Positions 32,617-41,365 of a stretch of DNA of 64,000 bases are shown piece by piece. The first letter of the stretch is position 1, and each line of letters starts with the position of its first letter. The DNA is from Urinicoccus timonensis (GTDB lineage Bacteria; Bacillota; Clostridia; Tissierellales; Peptoniphilaceae): NCBI RefSeq assembly GCF_900232945.1, contig NZ_OCTU01000001.1, positions 493,613-557,612 of the forward strand, read 5' to 3'. The notes under the pieces were generated by a model. The model did not search any database and was not told the DNA's origin. It saw only the letters and a list, made by a program, of their open reading frames with translations. The position numbers and the translations under genes were made by a program.

Positions 32617-32621
32617 CAATA

Positions 32622-32679
32622 AAAAAAGAGACCTGGTTTCAGGTCTCTTTCCATACCGGCTCCTTTTGGAGTCGGTTTT
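32622..32679 (-). terminator. Double-hairpin terminator of htrA
   Basis: On the minus strand two stems follow the htrA stop codon: CCGACTCC/GGAGCCGG (about 32677-32655) and AAGAGACCTG/CAGGTCTCTT (about 32650-32627), the second ending in T7. Confidence 0.85.
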
Positions 32680-33924
32680 TTATTGGCCAAAAAAGGAGCC
32701 GCCAAAGTTCGGTACTTGGTCTTGTAGCTGGTCTTGGCTTTTAGTCCTTTTTTGAAGGTCTTGACTTTCTTGGAAGGTCACTTCTGCCTCCCTTTCTTTT
32801 TTATTACGGATATACTTAATTTTAACCTTGTCCCCTAACTTGTAGGAATACATCAGTTTTTTCAGACTATTGGTATCTTTAATGGCCTGATCTCCCAATT
32901 GGGTAATGATATCTCCTTGTCTTAGGCCGGCCTCAGCTGCTGCCCCACCAGGATAGACATCCATGACAAAGGCCCCTTCCTTGACTCCCAGCTTGACCCG
33001 GTAGTGGTCTTCCACCGTTTCAGGATTGGCTACCACAACACCCAAGCTGACACTTTTAAAGCTGCCTGTTTGGATGACTTGGTCAAGAATGGGCTTTAGG
33101 GTGTTGATGGGGATAGAGAAGCCCAGACCTTCTGCTGAAGAAATCTTGGCTGTGTTAATCCCAATGACTTGGCCTTGGCTATTAAAGAGGGGTCCACCGG
33201 AGTTTCCTTCATTAATAGAGGCGTCGGTTTGAATTAAGCCATCAATATAGTTGCCTTGGCCAGACCCTACAGACCGGTTCAAGCCTGAAATGATTCCCTT
33301 GGTGACAGATCTTTGTAGGTCCAGGCCCAGGGGGTTTCCAATGGCAATGGCTGGTTCTCCAATGGCGATCTTGTCAGAATCCCCCAGGTCTACAGGAGAA
33401 AGGTCTTTCTTGGCATTGACCTTTAAAATGGCCAGGTCCAAGCTGGGATCCTCCCATAGGACTTGGGCTTCCTCTTGGGACCCATCATTGAAGAGGGCGG
33501 TGACTGTATTCTTAGTCCGGTTGGCCACAACGTGGGCATTGGTTACGATATAGCCCTTTTTATCTACGATAAAACCAGATCCCGACCCCTTGACAGCCAT
33601 AGGGCCGAAAAAGGTGTTTTGAACACTTTCTGTGGTAATTCCCACCACTGAATCCATGGCCTTGGCCGCTACTGCCTGGCCAATACTGGCATCATCGGAA
33701 GCCTGGATTTGAATTTTTTGCCCAGGAGCTGGACTAGTTCCGGTCATGGCTGGGGGTCTTAGGGCATTCATAAGACCCGCCCCTACCAGACCTCCTACTA
33801 GGGAGCAAACCAAGGCCAAGGCAATGGTCCCTCGTCTTTGTTTCTTTTTATCTTTTTTTCTTTGCCTGTAGGCTGCTGCCTCCAGGTCATAATAGTCTTG
33901 GTTTTTTAATGGTTCTCGGTCCAT
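32680..33924 (-). CDS. htrA: HtrA/DegP-like membrane-anchored serine protease
   Basis: A 414-residue protein with a basic cytoplasmic N-terminus and one membrane segment (about 30-52). The trypsin-like domain has the catalytic triad His in VTNAHVV, Asp in DPSLDLAILKV and Ser in NEGNSGGPL, and a C-terminal PDZ domain (about 295-385; GGAAAEAGLRQGDIITQLG). It degrades misfolded exported proteins at the cell surface. It is monocistronic with a strong terminator. Confidence 0.96.
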   Translation of the reverse strand: MDREPLKNQDYYDLEAAAYRQRKKDKKKQRRGTIALALVCSLVGGLVGAGLMNALRPPAMTGTSPAPGQKIQIQASDDASIGQAVAAKAMDSVVGITTESVQNTFFGPMAVKGSGSGFIVDKKGYIVTNAHVVANRTKNTVTALFNDGSQEEAQVLWEDPSLDLAILKVNAKKDLSPVDLGDSDKIAIGEPAIAIGNPLGLDLQRSVTKGIISGLNRSVGSGQGNYIDGLIQTDASINEGNSGGPLFNSQGQVIGINTAKISSAEGLGFSIPINTLKPILDQVIQTGSFKSVSLGVVVANPETVEDHYRVKLGVKEGAFVMDVYPGGAAAEAGLRQGDIITQLGDQAIKDTNSLKKLMYSYKLGDKVKIKYIRNKKEREAEVTFQESQDLQKRTKSQDQLQDQVPNFGGSFFGQ

Positions 33925-34072
33925 TTTTTCTCCTTCCTTTCTTTATTGTCTTCATGATAGCTTTTAAATATGAAATTTTTGTGAAAAGAACCTGTTCTTT
34001 AACTTAAGATGTCTAAGGTCTAGATATTTATTATCAAATTTGGGTATAAGTAATATGAAAGGAAGGGATTAA

Positions 34073-34591
34073 ATGCTTAAAGATACCATTATAAAGCGTA
34101 GAACGGTTCGCCGTTTCACCGATGAAAAAATGCCCCTGGAAACACTAAAAGAACTTTTGATGTATGCCTCCATGGCTCCATCCAACGCCAATGCCCACCC
34201 AGTTGAGTTTATTGTCGTAAGCGAAAAGGAAGACATGGACTACCTGGCTGCCATGGACCGCTTTGGTGCCAAACATCTGGCTGACGCCCCCCTGGCTGTT
34301 TTAATTGTTGCCAATAAGGACGTTTGCAAGTATTGGGTCCAAGAAGCTGCCATGACGACTGCCTACCTGGATCTTTTGGTCCAAGAAGAAGACTACCAAT
34401 CCGGCTATCTCCCATTCCACGATAATACCACAGACAAGAATGCAGATGCCGAAGCTTATGTTCGGGACTACTTTAATATTCCTGATAATTACGGTGCCCT
34501 GGGTATCCTTACCATTGGGAAAAAGGACGAAAGAGTCCGGACCCGTAAGGAATTCCCCATTGACGAAAAAATTCACGAAAACCGCTTTTAA
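34073..34591 (+). CDS. Nitroreductase-family FMN oxidoreductase
   Basis: A 172-residue flavoprotein. The N-terminal IIKRRTVRRFTDEKMP is the FMN phosphate-contacting motif, followed by MYASMAPSNANAHPVEFIVV. The C-terminus has GALGILTIGKKDE with NRF at the end, which fits the small clostridial nitroreductase type. It reduces nitro compounds or other electrophiles with NAD(P)H. GGAAGGG precedes the ATG, and a terminator follows. The physiological substrate is unknown. Confidence 0.92.
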   Translation: MLKDTIIKRRTVRRFTDEKMPLETLKELLMYASMAPSNANAHPVEFIVVSEKEDMDYLAAMDRFGAKHLADAPLAVLIVANKDVCKYWVQEAAMTTAYLDLLVQEEDYQSGYLPFHDNTTDKNADAEAYVRDYFNIPDNYGALGILTIGKKDERVRTRKEFPIDEKIHENRF

Positions 34592-34610
34592 AATCCTTTT
34601 TATTAAGAGA

Positions 34611-34649
34611 AAAGAAGCCATGGAAGACATCTCCAGGGCTTCTTTTTTT
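34611..34649 (+). terminator. Intrinsic terminator of the nitroreductase gene
   Basis: AAAGAAGCC (34611-34619) pairs with GGCTTCTTT (34637-34645), followed by a T run. Confidence 0.8.
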
Positions 34650-34734
34650 ATGACCACCTCCCCCTTCCTATAATCCAAGCCCCTTTCCATTTGCCAAGAC
34701 CGTTCCCCTTATAAAAACAACCACTTACCAGAAA

Positions 34735-34752
34735 GGACTGGAAATCCAGTCC
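34735..34752 (+). promoter_or_regulatory. Perfect dyad at the LytTR gene promoter
   Basis: GGACTGG-AAAT-CCAGTCC lies about 9 bases before a TAGAAT -10 (34761-34766), in the -35 region of the LytTR-DUF3021 operon. It may be an autoregulatory operator, though LytTR proteins usually bind direct repeats. Confidence 0.45.
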
Positions 34753-34787
34753 CTTCCTGCTAGAATAATACTTGAAGGGAGGCTCTT

Positions 34788-35228
34788 ATGAATGTCGAAA
34801 TCTTTATTGATGACCAGTACGAAGAAACCACTGTAAAAATTTATGCCAAGACCTATTCCAAGGAAATAGATTGGATCAAGGACCAGGTCCTGGGTCACCC
34901 CCAAGACAAGATTACAGCCTTTTCTGGCGACGATGTTGAAATTCTGGCCTACAGGGACATCCTCCGCTTTTATGGCCTGGATAACAAGGTCTATCTAGAT
35001 ACAATGAACAATACCTACACCACCCGCCTACGCCTTTACCAATTAGAAGACCGGCTGCCAAAAAAGCAATTCATTAAAATATCCCGGTCAGAAATTGTCA
35101 ACCTGGACTATGTCAAGAGCTTGGACTTATCCTTTTCCGGAACCATTGCCTTGGAATTAAAAAATGGTCAAGTAACCTATGTTTCCAGAAGAAGTCTAAA
35201 AAATTTTAAAGAAGCCCTTGGGCTTTAG
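34788..35228 (+). CDS. LytTR-domain DNA-binding regulator
   Basis: A 146-residue cytoplasmic protein. Residues about 45-146 form a LytTR domain: VEILAYRDILRFYG, TTRLRLYQLEDRLPKKQFIKISRSEIVNLDYV and YVSRRSLKNFKEAL. There is no receiver domain. Such short LytTR proteins are usually paired with a small membrane protein, as here with DUF3021 ten bases downstream, and form membrane-inhibited regulatory pairs. GAAGGGAGG precedes the ATG. Confidence 0.94.
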   Translation: MNVEIFIDDQYEETTVKIYAKTYSKEIDWIKDQVLGHPQDKITAFSGDDVEILAYRDILRFYGLDNKVYLDTMNNTYTTRLRLYQLEDRLPKKQFIKISRSEIVNLDYVKSLDLSFSGTIALELKNGQVTYVSRRSLKNFKEALGL

Positions 35229-35237
35229 GAGGTATGT

Positions 35238-35699
35238 ATGAAAACTCTACGAAAAATAATTCCAGCCTTTGTCCTGGGTGTGGGGATTGGAAGCTTAATG
35301 GAATGTCTTTTTAGCTTAATCTATGGCCAAGTTTTTATCGGGACTCCAGCCTTTATGGCATCCCACCCCTCTCCAGTTTTTGTAAAAATCATCCAAACTC
35401 TTCTCTATGGAGGCTTTGGACTTGTCTCTCTTTTGGGAGAACAATTCTTCCCAAAGAAAAATAATAAATCCCTCTTCAAGGCAACGGCCATCCACTTTCT
35501 TTTGATTTTTGCCTACTTCGTCTTTACTGGTTTTTACCTTCGTTGGTTCCCCAATACTCCCAGCGTCTTTATCTCCCTGGCTATCTTCATCCTGATTTAT
35601 TTTGTCATCTGGATCTTGATTTACCTGGCTGAAAAAAGAAAAATCGAAGAAATGAACCGGGTCTTAGAAAGAAATCACAACCACCTGGTTGATGAATAA
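35238..35699 (+). CDS. DUF3021-family membrane protein
   Basis: A 153-residue protein with four predicted membrane segments (about 7-28, 45-65, 80-98, 108-130) and a charged C-terminal tail. The MKTLRKIIPAFVLGVGIGSL start and small size fit DUF3021, regularly encoded after LytTR regulators. It probably sequesters or modulates the LytTR partner at the membrane. AGGAGG precedes the ATG, and a terminator follows. Confidence 0.88.
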   Translation: MKTLRKIIPAFVLGVGIGSLMECLFSLIYGQVFIGTPAFMASHPSPVFVKIIQTLLYGGFGLVSLLGEQFFPKKNNKSLFKATAIHFLLIFAYFVFTGFYLRWFPNTPSVFISLAIFILIYFVIWILIYLAEKRKIEEMNRVLERNHNHLVDE

Positions 35700-35715
35700 G
35701 ACTTCCCTATTGATA

Positions 35716-35741
35716 AAAAACCACCCCCAGGGGTGGTTTTT
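35716..35741 (+). terminator. Intrinsic terminator (bidirectional)
   Basis: AAAAACCACCCC (35716-35727) pairs with GGGGTGGTTTTT (35730-35741). It separates DUF3021 from the convergent S66 peptidase gene. Confidence 0.88.
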
Positions 35742-35749
35742 CTTTGCTC

Positions 35750-36781
35750 TTAAGATTCAAAGCGGATGACCTGGTCTTTTACATCCACTTCCGCCTCTAG
35801 GCCAAAGGGGACAATACAACGAGGTGTGGCATGGCCTACATTGATGTTGTAGACCAGGGACAGGTCCTTGTCTTGAAGCTCTTCCAGTAAAATTTTCTTG
35901 TAGTCTTCATAGTAGACCTTGTCTTGAGCTTTACCCACTAAGACCCCCTGAACCTGGTCAAAAAGCCCATAGTCCTTTAAGGCCCGGACCATCTTTCGGT
36001 AAAGGGCAGGATGGGACTTTTCTTCACTGGTCTCCAAGAGGAGGATTTTTCCCCTCCAATCTTCTAGTTTGGGAAAAAGCTGGTATTTTTCACATAAATC
36101 CACCGTATCTTCAAAACGGGAATTGTCGAATAGGGTATAGATGGACTCGATACAGCCTCCTAGGATCTTTCCCTTGAATTCTCCCGGACCCTTCAAGAGT
36201 TCAAAACCTGTATCGGGGTAGCTCTCCATCGCTTGGCCCAGACTCTTTTCACTAAAGTCTTGTCTTTCCCGGTACCATACCTTGCTGGGCCGGATTTCCT
36301 TAATGGTCCCTGTCTCAATTAATTCCTTAAAGTAACTTTCTGTATAGGGGAGCATGTCCTGGGCCAATTCACAAACATCTGGTAGGAAGGCCTGGCCGTA
36401 AAAGGTCTTAAGTCCCAGCTTGTAGAGCATAAGGTGGTTGATGGTGGTGTCGGAAAAGCCTAAGAAGATTTTTTCTTGAACTGCCTCTTTTAACTGGTCT
36501 TTTTCAAATAAATAGGGCAGGAGCCTGTAGGTATCTTCCCCTCCAATGGCACACAAGACCATGTCGATGGAGTCGTCTTGAAAGGCCTCTATAAGGTCCT
36601 GGGCCCTGGCTTCGGGGTGGTTTTTAAGATAGTCCATTCCCTTTAGGGCATGGGGCAAAAAAACTATGTCCAGGCCCATTTTCTCCAATCTTTCCTTTCC
36701 CAGCTTGACTTCATGTTGGATAAAGTCTTCTCCTAAGATTCCACTGGATAGACTGACAATGCCGATTTTTTTCACTTTCAT
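35750..36781 (-). CDS. S66-family peptidase (LD-carboxypeptidase / MccF-like)
   Basis: A 343-residue cytoplasmic peptidase. The N-terminal IGIVSLSSGILGE, the nucleophile-elbow region LCAIGGEDTYRLLPYLF (near residue 115), the GKILGGCIESI segment holding the catalytic Glu region, and NVGHATPRCIVPFG with the catalytic His near the end match the S66 fold. In LdcA and MccF the elbow has a Ser nucleophile. Here the equivalent position appears to be Thr in GGEDTYR, a variant I believe is shared by clostridial relatives. It could recycle muropeptides or detoxify microcin-like conjugates. It is monocistronic. Confidence 0.88.
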   Translation of the reverse strand: MKVKKIGIVSLSSGILGEDFIQHEVKLGKERLEKMGLDIVFLPHALKGMDYLKNHPEARAQDLIEAFQDDSIDMVLCAIGGEDTYRLLPYLFEKDQLKEAVQEKIFLGFSDTTINHLMLYKLGLKTFYGQAFLPDVCELAQDMLPYTESYFKELIETGTIKEIRPSKVWYRERQDFSEKSLGQAMESYPDTGFELLKGPGEFKGKILGGCIESIYTLFDNSRFEDTVDLCEKYQLFPKLEDWRGKILLLETSEEKSHPALYRKMVRALKDYGLFDQVQGVLVGKAQDKVYYEDYKKILLEELQDKDLSLVYNINVGHATPRCIVPFGLEAEVDVKDQVIRFES

Positions 36782-36897
36782 ATTCTGTTCCTTCCTGTCT
36801 TTCCTTATATCTCCTTACTCAAAAATATGGAATAAAAACTGGCAAGCAAAAAGTCTCTACCTGCCGGTTTCTCATCCTTTTTTAAAAGCCTTGTGGC

Positions 36898-37119
36898 CTA
36901 GTCTTCTTTTTTATGGTGGACAATACTCACCAGCTTGTCTCCTTCTTGGATTTTTCGGACCCGTTTTTCAAAGTCCAGACGGGATAGCCAGATGGTATGC
37001 TGGCAGCCGGTGCACTTGAGTTTGATGTCCACACCGGTTCTTAGAATCTCCCAGAGGTTTTCGCCACATGGGTGGCCTTTTTTTAAGGTGATCTTATCCC
37101 CCACTTGATAAACTAACAT
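36898..37119 (-). CDS. DUF951 family protein
   Basis: A 73-residue protein beginning MLVYQVGDKITLKKGHPCG and continuing LKCTGCQHTIWLSRLDFEKR. The HPCG and CxxC positions suggest a small metal- or nucleic-acid-binding fold. The start at 37119 has AAAGGAGG nine bases upstream; the frame continues upstream but without a start signal. It follows the beta-propeller-like gene by 19 bases and is probably co-transcribed with it. DUF951 is conserved in Firmicutes; its function is unknown. Confidence 0.92.
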   Translation of the reverse strand: MLVYQVGDKITLKKGHPCGENLWEILRTGVDIKLKCTGCQHTIWLSRLDFEKRVRKIQEGDKLVSIVHHKKED

Positions 37120-37138
37120 TGAAAGCCTCCTTTTAATT

Positions 37139-38149
37139 TTATTGGTTGACGAGTTGGTGGACCCAAAGGTTTTGGTCCTGGTAGGATACAACAAGATCCT
37201 TGTAAACATGAGTGGCATCCATTTCCTTGCCCAGGGGTTGGTAAAAGACTTCTTTATCCGTTAGGTTGCCGGCCACTTCTCCTTCTGCTGTGGCGTAGAG
37301 ACTACCTTGGTTGTCAAAAAAGTCCCTGGCGTTCATGGATAGGATATTCTTCCCCTTTTCCTCCAATTTTTTATTGTAGCTGCTAATAATGCCGCTATGG
37401 AGGATATGGACTTCTTTTTCCCTAAAGACGACCCCAGAAGGTAGGGGGATGTCTATATGACTTATTTGGTCTTTCTGGATCTTAACCAATTGCTTTTCTG
37501 TCATAAGATAGGTGACTTTTTTCCCCTTGTAGAGGCCCATGCCCACTTCTGATGGGAAGTCGAACTTGTCCATTTCGGAATCCTTACGGTAGACCCGGGT
37601 CTTGTAGCCCGAGGCCGAGGTAGAAAGTTCACTGACGGCAAAATTGTCCTTGTCGTGGACATCAAATTGCAGGATAAAGTTGTCGGTTTTGAAGATTTGA
37701 TCGGTGGCCTTTCCCTTAACCAGGTAGAGGACTTCATGGTTGTCTGCCTTGCAGTGGATGATGGTTTGGCCATCTTCTTCCTTGACCTGGAAGAGGTCTT
37801 CTTTTAAGGTCACTATGGTTTCTGTTTTCCCATTTTTATCTAGGATTTCCAGCATCTTGTCTCCGGGCCGGTAGAGGTAGATATGACTTTGGCCAATTTG
37901 GGCCTTTAAATTTTCCCGACTCCTGTCCAGCTTCTTAAGCAACTGACCCTTGAGGTCGTAGAGATAGAGGTAGTCTCCATCCCAAACGGCAATAGTCTGG
38001 TCCATAGCCCTAGCTTCTTGGATTTCTCCGTTGATTTCTTTTTTCCAAAGGAGTTTGGTGGTTTTTGCATGGTCTTTTGGCCAAACAAGATAGGCCAAGA
38101 TTCCTCCCAAAGCCAGGAGGAGGATAATCACTTTTGTCCATTTTTTCAA
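37139..38149 (-). CDS. Membrane-anchored beta-propeller-like protein of unknown function
   Basis: A 336-residue protein with one N-terminal membrane anchor or signal (KVIILLLALGGILAYLVW, about 5-24). The rest is extracellular, with repeated beta-strand patterns such as AMDQTIAVWDGDYLYLYDLKGQ and IGQSHIYLYRPGDKMLEILDKNGK, suggesting a WD/PQQ-type propeller. No catalytic motif is seen. The start overlaps the MocR gene's stop by four bases, so it is coupled to that regulator. I do not recognise its function. Confidence 0.72.
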   Translation of the reverse strand: MKKWTKVIILLLALGGILAYLVWPKDHAKTTKLLWKKEINGEIQEARAMDQTIAVWDGDYLYLYDLKGQLLKKLDRSRENLKAQIGQSHIYLYRPGDKMLEILDKNGKTETIVTLKEDLFQVKEEDGQTIIHCKADNHEVLYLVKGKATDQIFKTDNFILQFDVHDKDNFAVSELSTSASGYKTRVYRKDSEMDKFDFPSEVGMGLYKGKKVTYLMTEKQLVKIQKDQISHIDIPLPSGVVFREKEVHILHSGIISSYNKKLEEKGKNILSMNARDFFDNQGSLYATAEGEVAGNLTDKEVFYQPLGKEMDATHVYKDLVVSYQDQNLWVHQLVNQ

Positions 38150-39546
38150 TATTCTACCTCCATCCTAGTAATGTCTTCTTTCAGGGCTCGGATACTTCCT
38201 TGAATTTCTTCCATGCCCAGGTTTCCAAAGCCTAAAACCAGGGTGGGACTGGTGGACTTAGACCCCTTGGACCGAAATTCATTGAGCCCCCTTAGGGCAT
38301 AGCCTTTTTCTACCAGACCCTGGACCAGGCTTTCTTCATCCAGGGGGCTGTCCAGGTGGAGGAGGAGGTGGAGCCCCGCTTCTTCACCTTGGACTTGCCC
38401 CTGGGGAAAGTATTCTTCCAAGCTCTTGACAAAAACTTCTCTTTTTTTGCGATAGTGGTTCCGCATCCGGTTTAGGTGCTTTTCAAAAGATCCTGTCTTG
38501 ATAAAGACTTCCAAGGCCCTTTGGCTGGAGGCCGAAACGGGACATTGAAAAACCGTCAGCTTGTTTTGGTAAATTTCTAAAAGCTTTTTGGGTAGGACCA
38601 TATAGGAGATTCTCAAGGCCGGTGAAATGGACTTAGAAAATGACCCCATATAGATGACCCTGTCCCCCAGGTCCATGCTCTTAAGAGAGGGAATGGGCCG
38701 GCCGCTATAGCGGAATTCTGAATCATAGTCGTCTTCTAAAATGTATTGGCCCTCTTTTTTTTGGGCCCAGTCTAAAAGGTCCATCCGCCGGGCCAGGGGC
38801 ATGATACAACCTGTGGGAAACTGGTGGGAGGGGGTGACACAGGCAATGGTGGCTGGACTTTTTTCCAGGTCCTGGGTCTTCATTCCCGATTCATCTAGGG
38901 AAATGGGTAAAAACTTCCGTCCTCCCACTTCAAAAATATGGCTCAAGCGTTCATAACCTGGGTCCTCTACGGCAAAAACCGTATCTCGGGGGACCAGTTG
39001 GTTAATGAGAAAGAGTAAAAACTCCGTCCCGGCACTGATGATAATTTGGTGGGGGCTTACATCCACCCCCCTGGAGCTGTAGATATACTTGGCTATTTCT
39101 ACCCTCAGGCCCAGGCTCCCCTTGGGGTTGGGATCGTTTAAAAACTCACCGTCTTTCACTACGGCATCCCGGTAGCACTTCCTCCAAACCGTATAGGGAA
39201 AGAGGTCCTCATCTACGGTATTAAAGGAAAAGTCCACCTGGTGACCAGGCTTGGCCTCACTAAAGCTTTCCAGCTTTTCAACACTTTCTTGGACATATTG
39301 GAGGTTGAGGTCTTCCACAAAGTAGCCCCTTCTTTCCAGGCTCCGTAAATAGCCCTCATCCACCAGTTGCTCATAGGCATCGGTAACGGTGTTGATGGAG
39401 ATATTTAAAAAACTGGCCAGGGCTCTTTTTGACGGGAGCTGTTGGTCCTTTTTTAAGTTCCCCTTATGGATTTCCTCCTTGATATGGAGGTAGAGCTGCT
39501 CATAAAGGGGGGTTTTGAGTTTGGGATTTAAGTTGGGAAATAGCAT
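38146..39546 (-). CDS. MocR/PdxR-type GntR regulator with aminotransferase domain
   Basis: A 466-residue protein. The N-terminal GntR winged helix (about 10-75; LYEQLYLHIKEEI, QLPSKRALASFLNIS) is followed by a fold-type I PLP aminotransferase domain (about 110-460). The PLP Lys is in MGSFSKSISPALRISY, and ISAGTEFLLFLI and EDDYDSEFRY are also typical. MocR/PdxR proteins sense PLP and often control vitamin B6 or amino acid genes. The first downstream gene is the propeller-like protein; sppA is divergent. A TATAAT -10 is seen on the minus strand near 39572. Confidence 0.94.
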   Translation of the reverse strand: MLFPNLNPKLKTPLYEQLYLHIKEEIHKGNLKKDQQLPSKRALASFLNISINTVTDAYEQLVDEGYLRSLERRGYFVEDLNLQYVQESVEKLESFSEAKPGHQVDFSFNTVDEDLFPYTVWRKCYRDAVVKDGEFLNDPNPKGSLGLRVEIAKYIYSSRGVDVSPHQIIISAGTEFLLFLINQLVPRDTVFAVEDPGYERLSHIFEVGGRKFLPISLDESGMKTQDLEKSPATIACVTPSHQFPTGCIMPLARRMDLLDWAQKKEGQYILEDDYDSEFRYSGRPIPSLKSMDLGDRVIYMGSFSKSISPALRISYMVLPKKLLEIYQNKLTVFQCPVSASSQRALEVFIKTGSFEKHLNRMRNHYRKKREVFVKSLEEYFPQGQVQGEEAGLHLLLHLDSPLDEESLVQGLVEKGYALRGLNEFRSKGSKSTSPTLVLGFGNLGMEEIQGSIRALKEDITRMEVEY

Positions 39547-39661
39547 TTCTACACATCCTTTATGGCTATTATACTAAATTTTGAAAAAAAAATCATTAAG
39601 ATTCATTTTGTGTTATACTTAGAATGTTCATTTATATATCGAAAACTCAAAGGAGGTATTT

Positions 39662-40714
39662 ATGACCGAAAACAACCGACAAGACCAGTATAAATCAACC
39701 AACACCAAGCGTTGGATTGCCCTAGGCCTGGCCATTTTACTCTTAATCATCAGTAGTATTTCCTCAGGTATTACATCTAGCCTGTTTAAGACCAAGGAAG
39801 AAGACACAGAAAACTTCTTCACCAGCCTATTTCAAAAAAATAATCAAATGACAGAAACCAGCCTCCAAGGAAGTGACAAGGACAACCGGATCCTTTTGGT
39901 TCCCATCGAAGGAGTTATTTCCTCCAACAGGGGGTCTAGCCTCCTGTCTTCTGGAACAGGCTACAACCAAGACCTGATCTTGACCTCCTTGGATAGTGCC
40001 AAGGACGATGAAAGCATCAAGGGAATTATCTTGGAAGTGGACAGTCCTGGTGGGGGCGTTTATGAAAGTGCCCAAGTCTACGACAAGGTAATGGAAGTGA
40101 AAAAAGCTAGAAAAATCCCTGTTATTGCCGTTATGAAGTCTATGGCTGCCAGTGGTGGTTACTATATTTCTTGTGCTTCAGATAAAATCTATGCCAGCCA
40201 AGAAACCATTACCGGGTCCATTGGGGTTATTATGTCTAGCCTCAACATGAGTGGCCTTTTTGATAAACTTGGTATCCAAAACCAAACCATCAAGTCTGCC
40301 GCCCACAAGGACATCGGGTCTACCAGCCGCCCCATGACAGAAGAAGAAAAGGCCATCCTACAAAACTACATCAACTCAGCCTATGGCCGCTTTGTAGATA
40401 TTGTAGCCAAGGGCCGCAAGATGACCAAGGACCAAGTCCTTCCCCTAGCCGACGGTCGAATCTATGATGGAGTCCAAGCCAAGGCAGCCGGTCTAGTGGA
40501 CGAAATTGCCTATCCAGACCAAGCCTATGCCGCTTTTGAAAAGCAACTGGGCCACGAAGATATGGAAATTTTCACCCATTCTACCGGGCTTTCTCTGGAC
40601 TCTTTAGCCTATCCCTTTATGAAGGGCCAGTCCAAGGAAGAAGTTTTAGCCAAGGAATTGGAAAAGGGCTTGGCTAGTCCCAAGGCCAGCTACCTCTATG
40701 GAGGTGGATTCTAA
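39662..40714 (+). CDS. sppA: Signal peptide peptidase SppA (S49 family)
   Basis: A 350-residue protein with one membrane segment (about 17-38) and an extracellular Ser-Lys protease. ILEVDSPGGGVYESAQ, MKSMAASGGYYISCASDKIYA (catalytic Ser in AASGGYY, near residue 162) and IKSAAHKDIGS (catalytic Lys near 214) are visible. It degrades released signal peptides. AGGAGG precedes the ATG. The stop codon overlaps the RDD gene start by one base (TAATG). Confidence 0.95.
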   Translation: MTENNRQDQYKSTNTKRWIALGLAILLLIISSISSGITSSLFKTKEEDTENFFTSLFQKNNQMTETSLQGSDKDNRILLVPIEGVISSNRGSSLLSSGTGYNQDLILTSLDSAKDDESIKGIILEVDSPGGGVYESAQVYDKVMEVKKARKIPVIAVMKSMAASGGYYISCASDKIYASQETITGSIGVIMSSLNMSGLFDKLGIQNQTIKSAAHKDIGSTSRPMTEEEKAILQNYINSAYGRFVDIVAKGRKMTKDQVLPLADGRIYDGVQAKAAGLVDEIAYPDQAYAAFEKQLGHEDMEIFTHSTGLSLDSLAYPFMKGQSKEEVLAKELEKGLASPKASYLYGGGF

Positions 40715-41262
40715 TGGACCAAGAGCAAAAAAATAACTTTCAAGAAGAGAACTTGCAAGAAGATCCCAAAGAAGTTCCAAACCCCATCTACAAAAAGGTT
40801 CTATTGGACCAAAGAGTCCTGGCGGGATTTTTCCTCCGCCTGGTGGCCTTTGTCATTGACCTGGTCCTGGTGGGAAGCCTCACGGCAATCCTGACCCCCC
40901 TATTTACAGACCAGGCTATTTTAAAAAACCTGGTGTCCATCTTGATTTACCTGGCCTACTTTGTCCTAACTACCGGTTTAACCAAGGGACAAACCCTAGG
41001 TAAGATGATCCTGGGCCTCAAAGTAGTCCGGGTAGATGGCAAAGAATTAAACTGGGCCGATGTCTTCTTTCGAGAAGCTTGCTGCCGGTTGATCTTAAAA
41101 ATGGTCCTTCCCCTCTACCTCTTGGCTGGAGTTACGGACAAAAAACAACACCTGGGAGACTTAATTTGTGACACCATGGTCATCAAGTCCGCCTATGAAC
41201 AAGAGCTCTTTTACGAGCAAGTCTATCAAATTCCCAGCTACCAAAAATCTTACTTTATATAA
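40714..41262 (+). CDS. RDD-family membrane protein
   Basis: A 182-residue membrane protein with about three membrane segments (about 42-62, 72-92, 125-150). The RDD signature appears as LAGFFLRLVAFVIDLVLVG near residue 36, with GQTLGKMILGLKVVRVDG near 95. The acidic N-terminus is cytoplasmic. It is translationally coupled to sppA. The role of RDD proteins is generally unknown; some act in ion or peptide transport or in assembly of proteases. Confidence 0.9.
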   Translation: MDQEQKNNFQEENLQEDPKEVPNPIYKKVLLDQRVLAGFFLRLVAFVIDLVLVGSLTAILTPLFTDQAILKNLVSILIYLAYFVLTTGLTKGQTLGKMILGLKVVRVDGKELNWADVFFREACCRLILKMVLPLYLLAGVTDKKQHLGDLICDTMVIKSAYEQELFYEQVYQIPSYQKSYFI

Positions 41263-41270
41263 GGACTACA

Positions 41271-41309
41271 AAAACAGGTCTTGAGCTTATAAGCTCAAGA
41301 CCTGTTTTT
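41271..41309 (+). terminator. Bidirectional intrinsic terminator
   Basis: An 18-bp stem AAAACAGGTCTTGAGCTT pairs with its complement at 41291-41308. It lies between convergent RDD and NEAT-protein genes with A/T tails on both sides. Confidence 0.92.
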
Positions 41310-41365
41310 TACTCTTTTAACCTAATTACATCATATCCATGAAATATTTGTTTGTTCCTAAGAAA

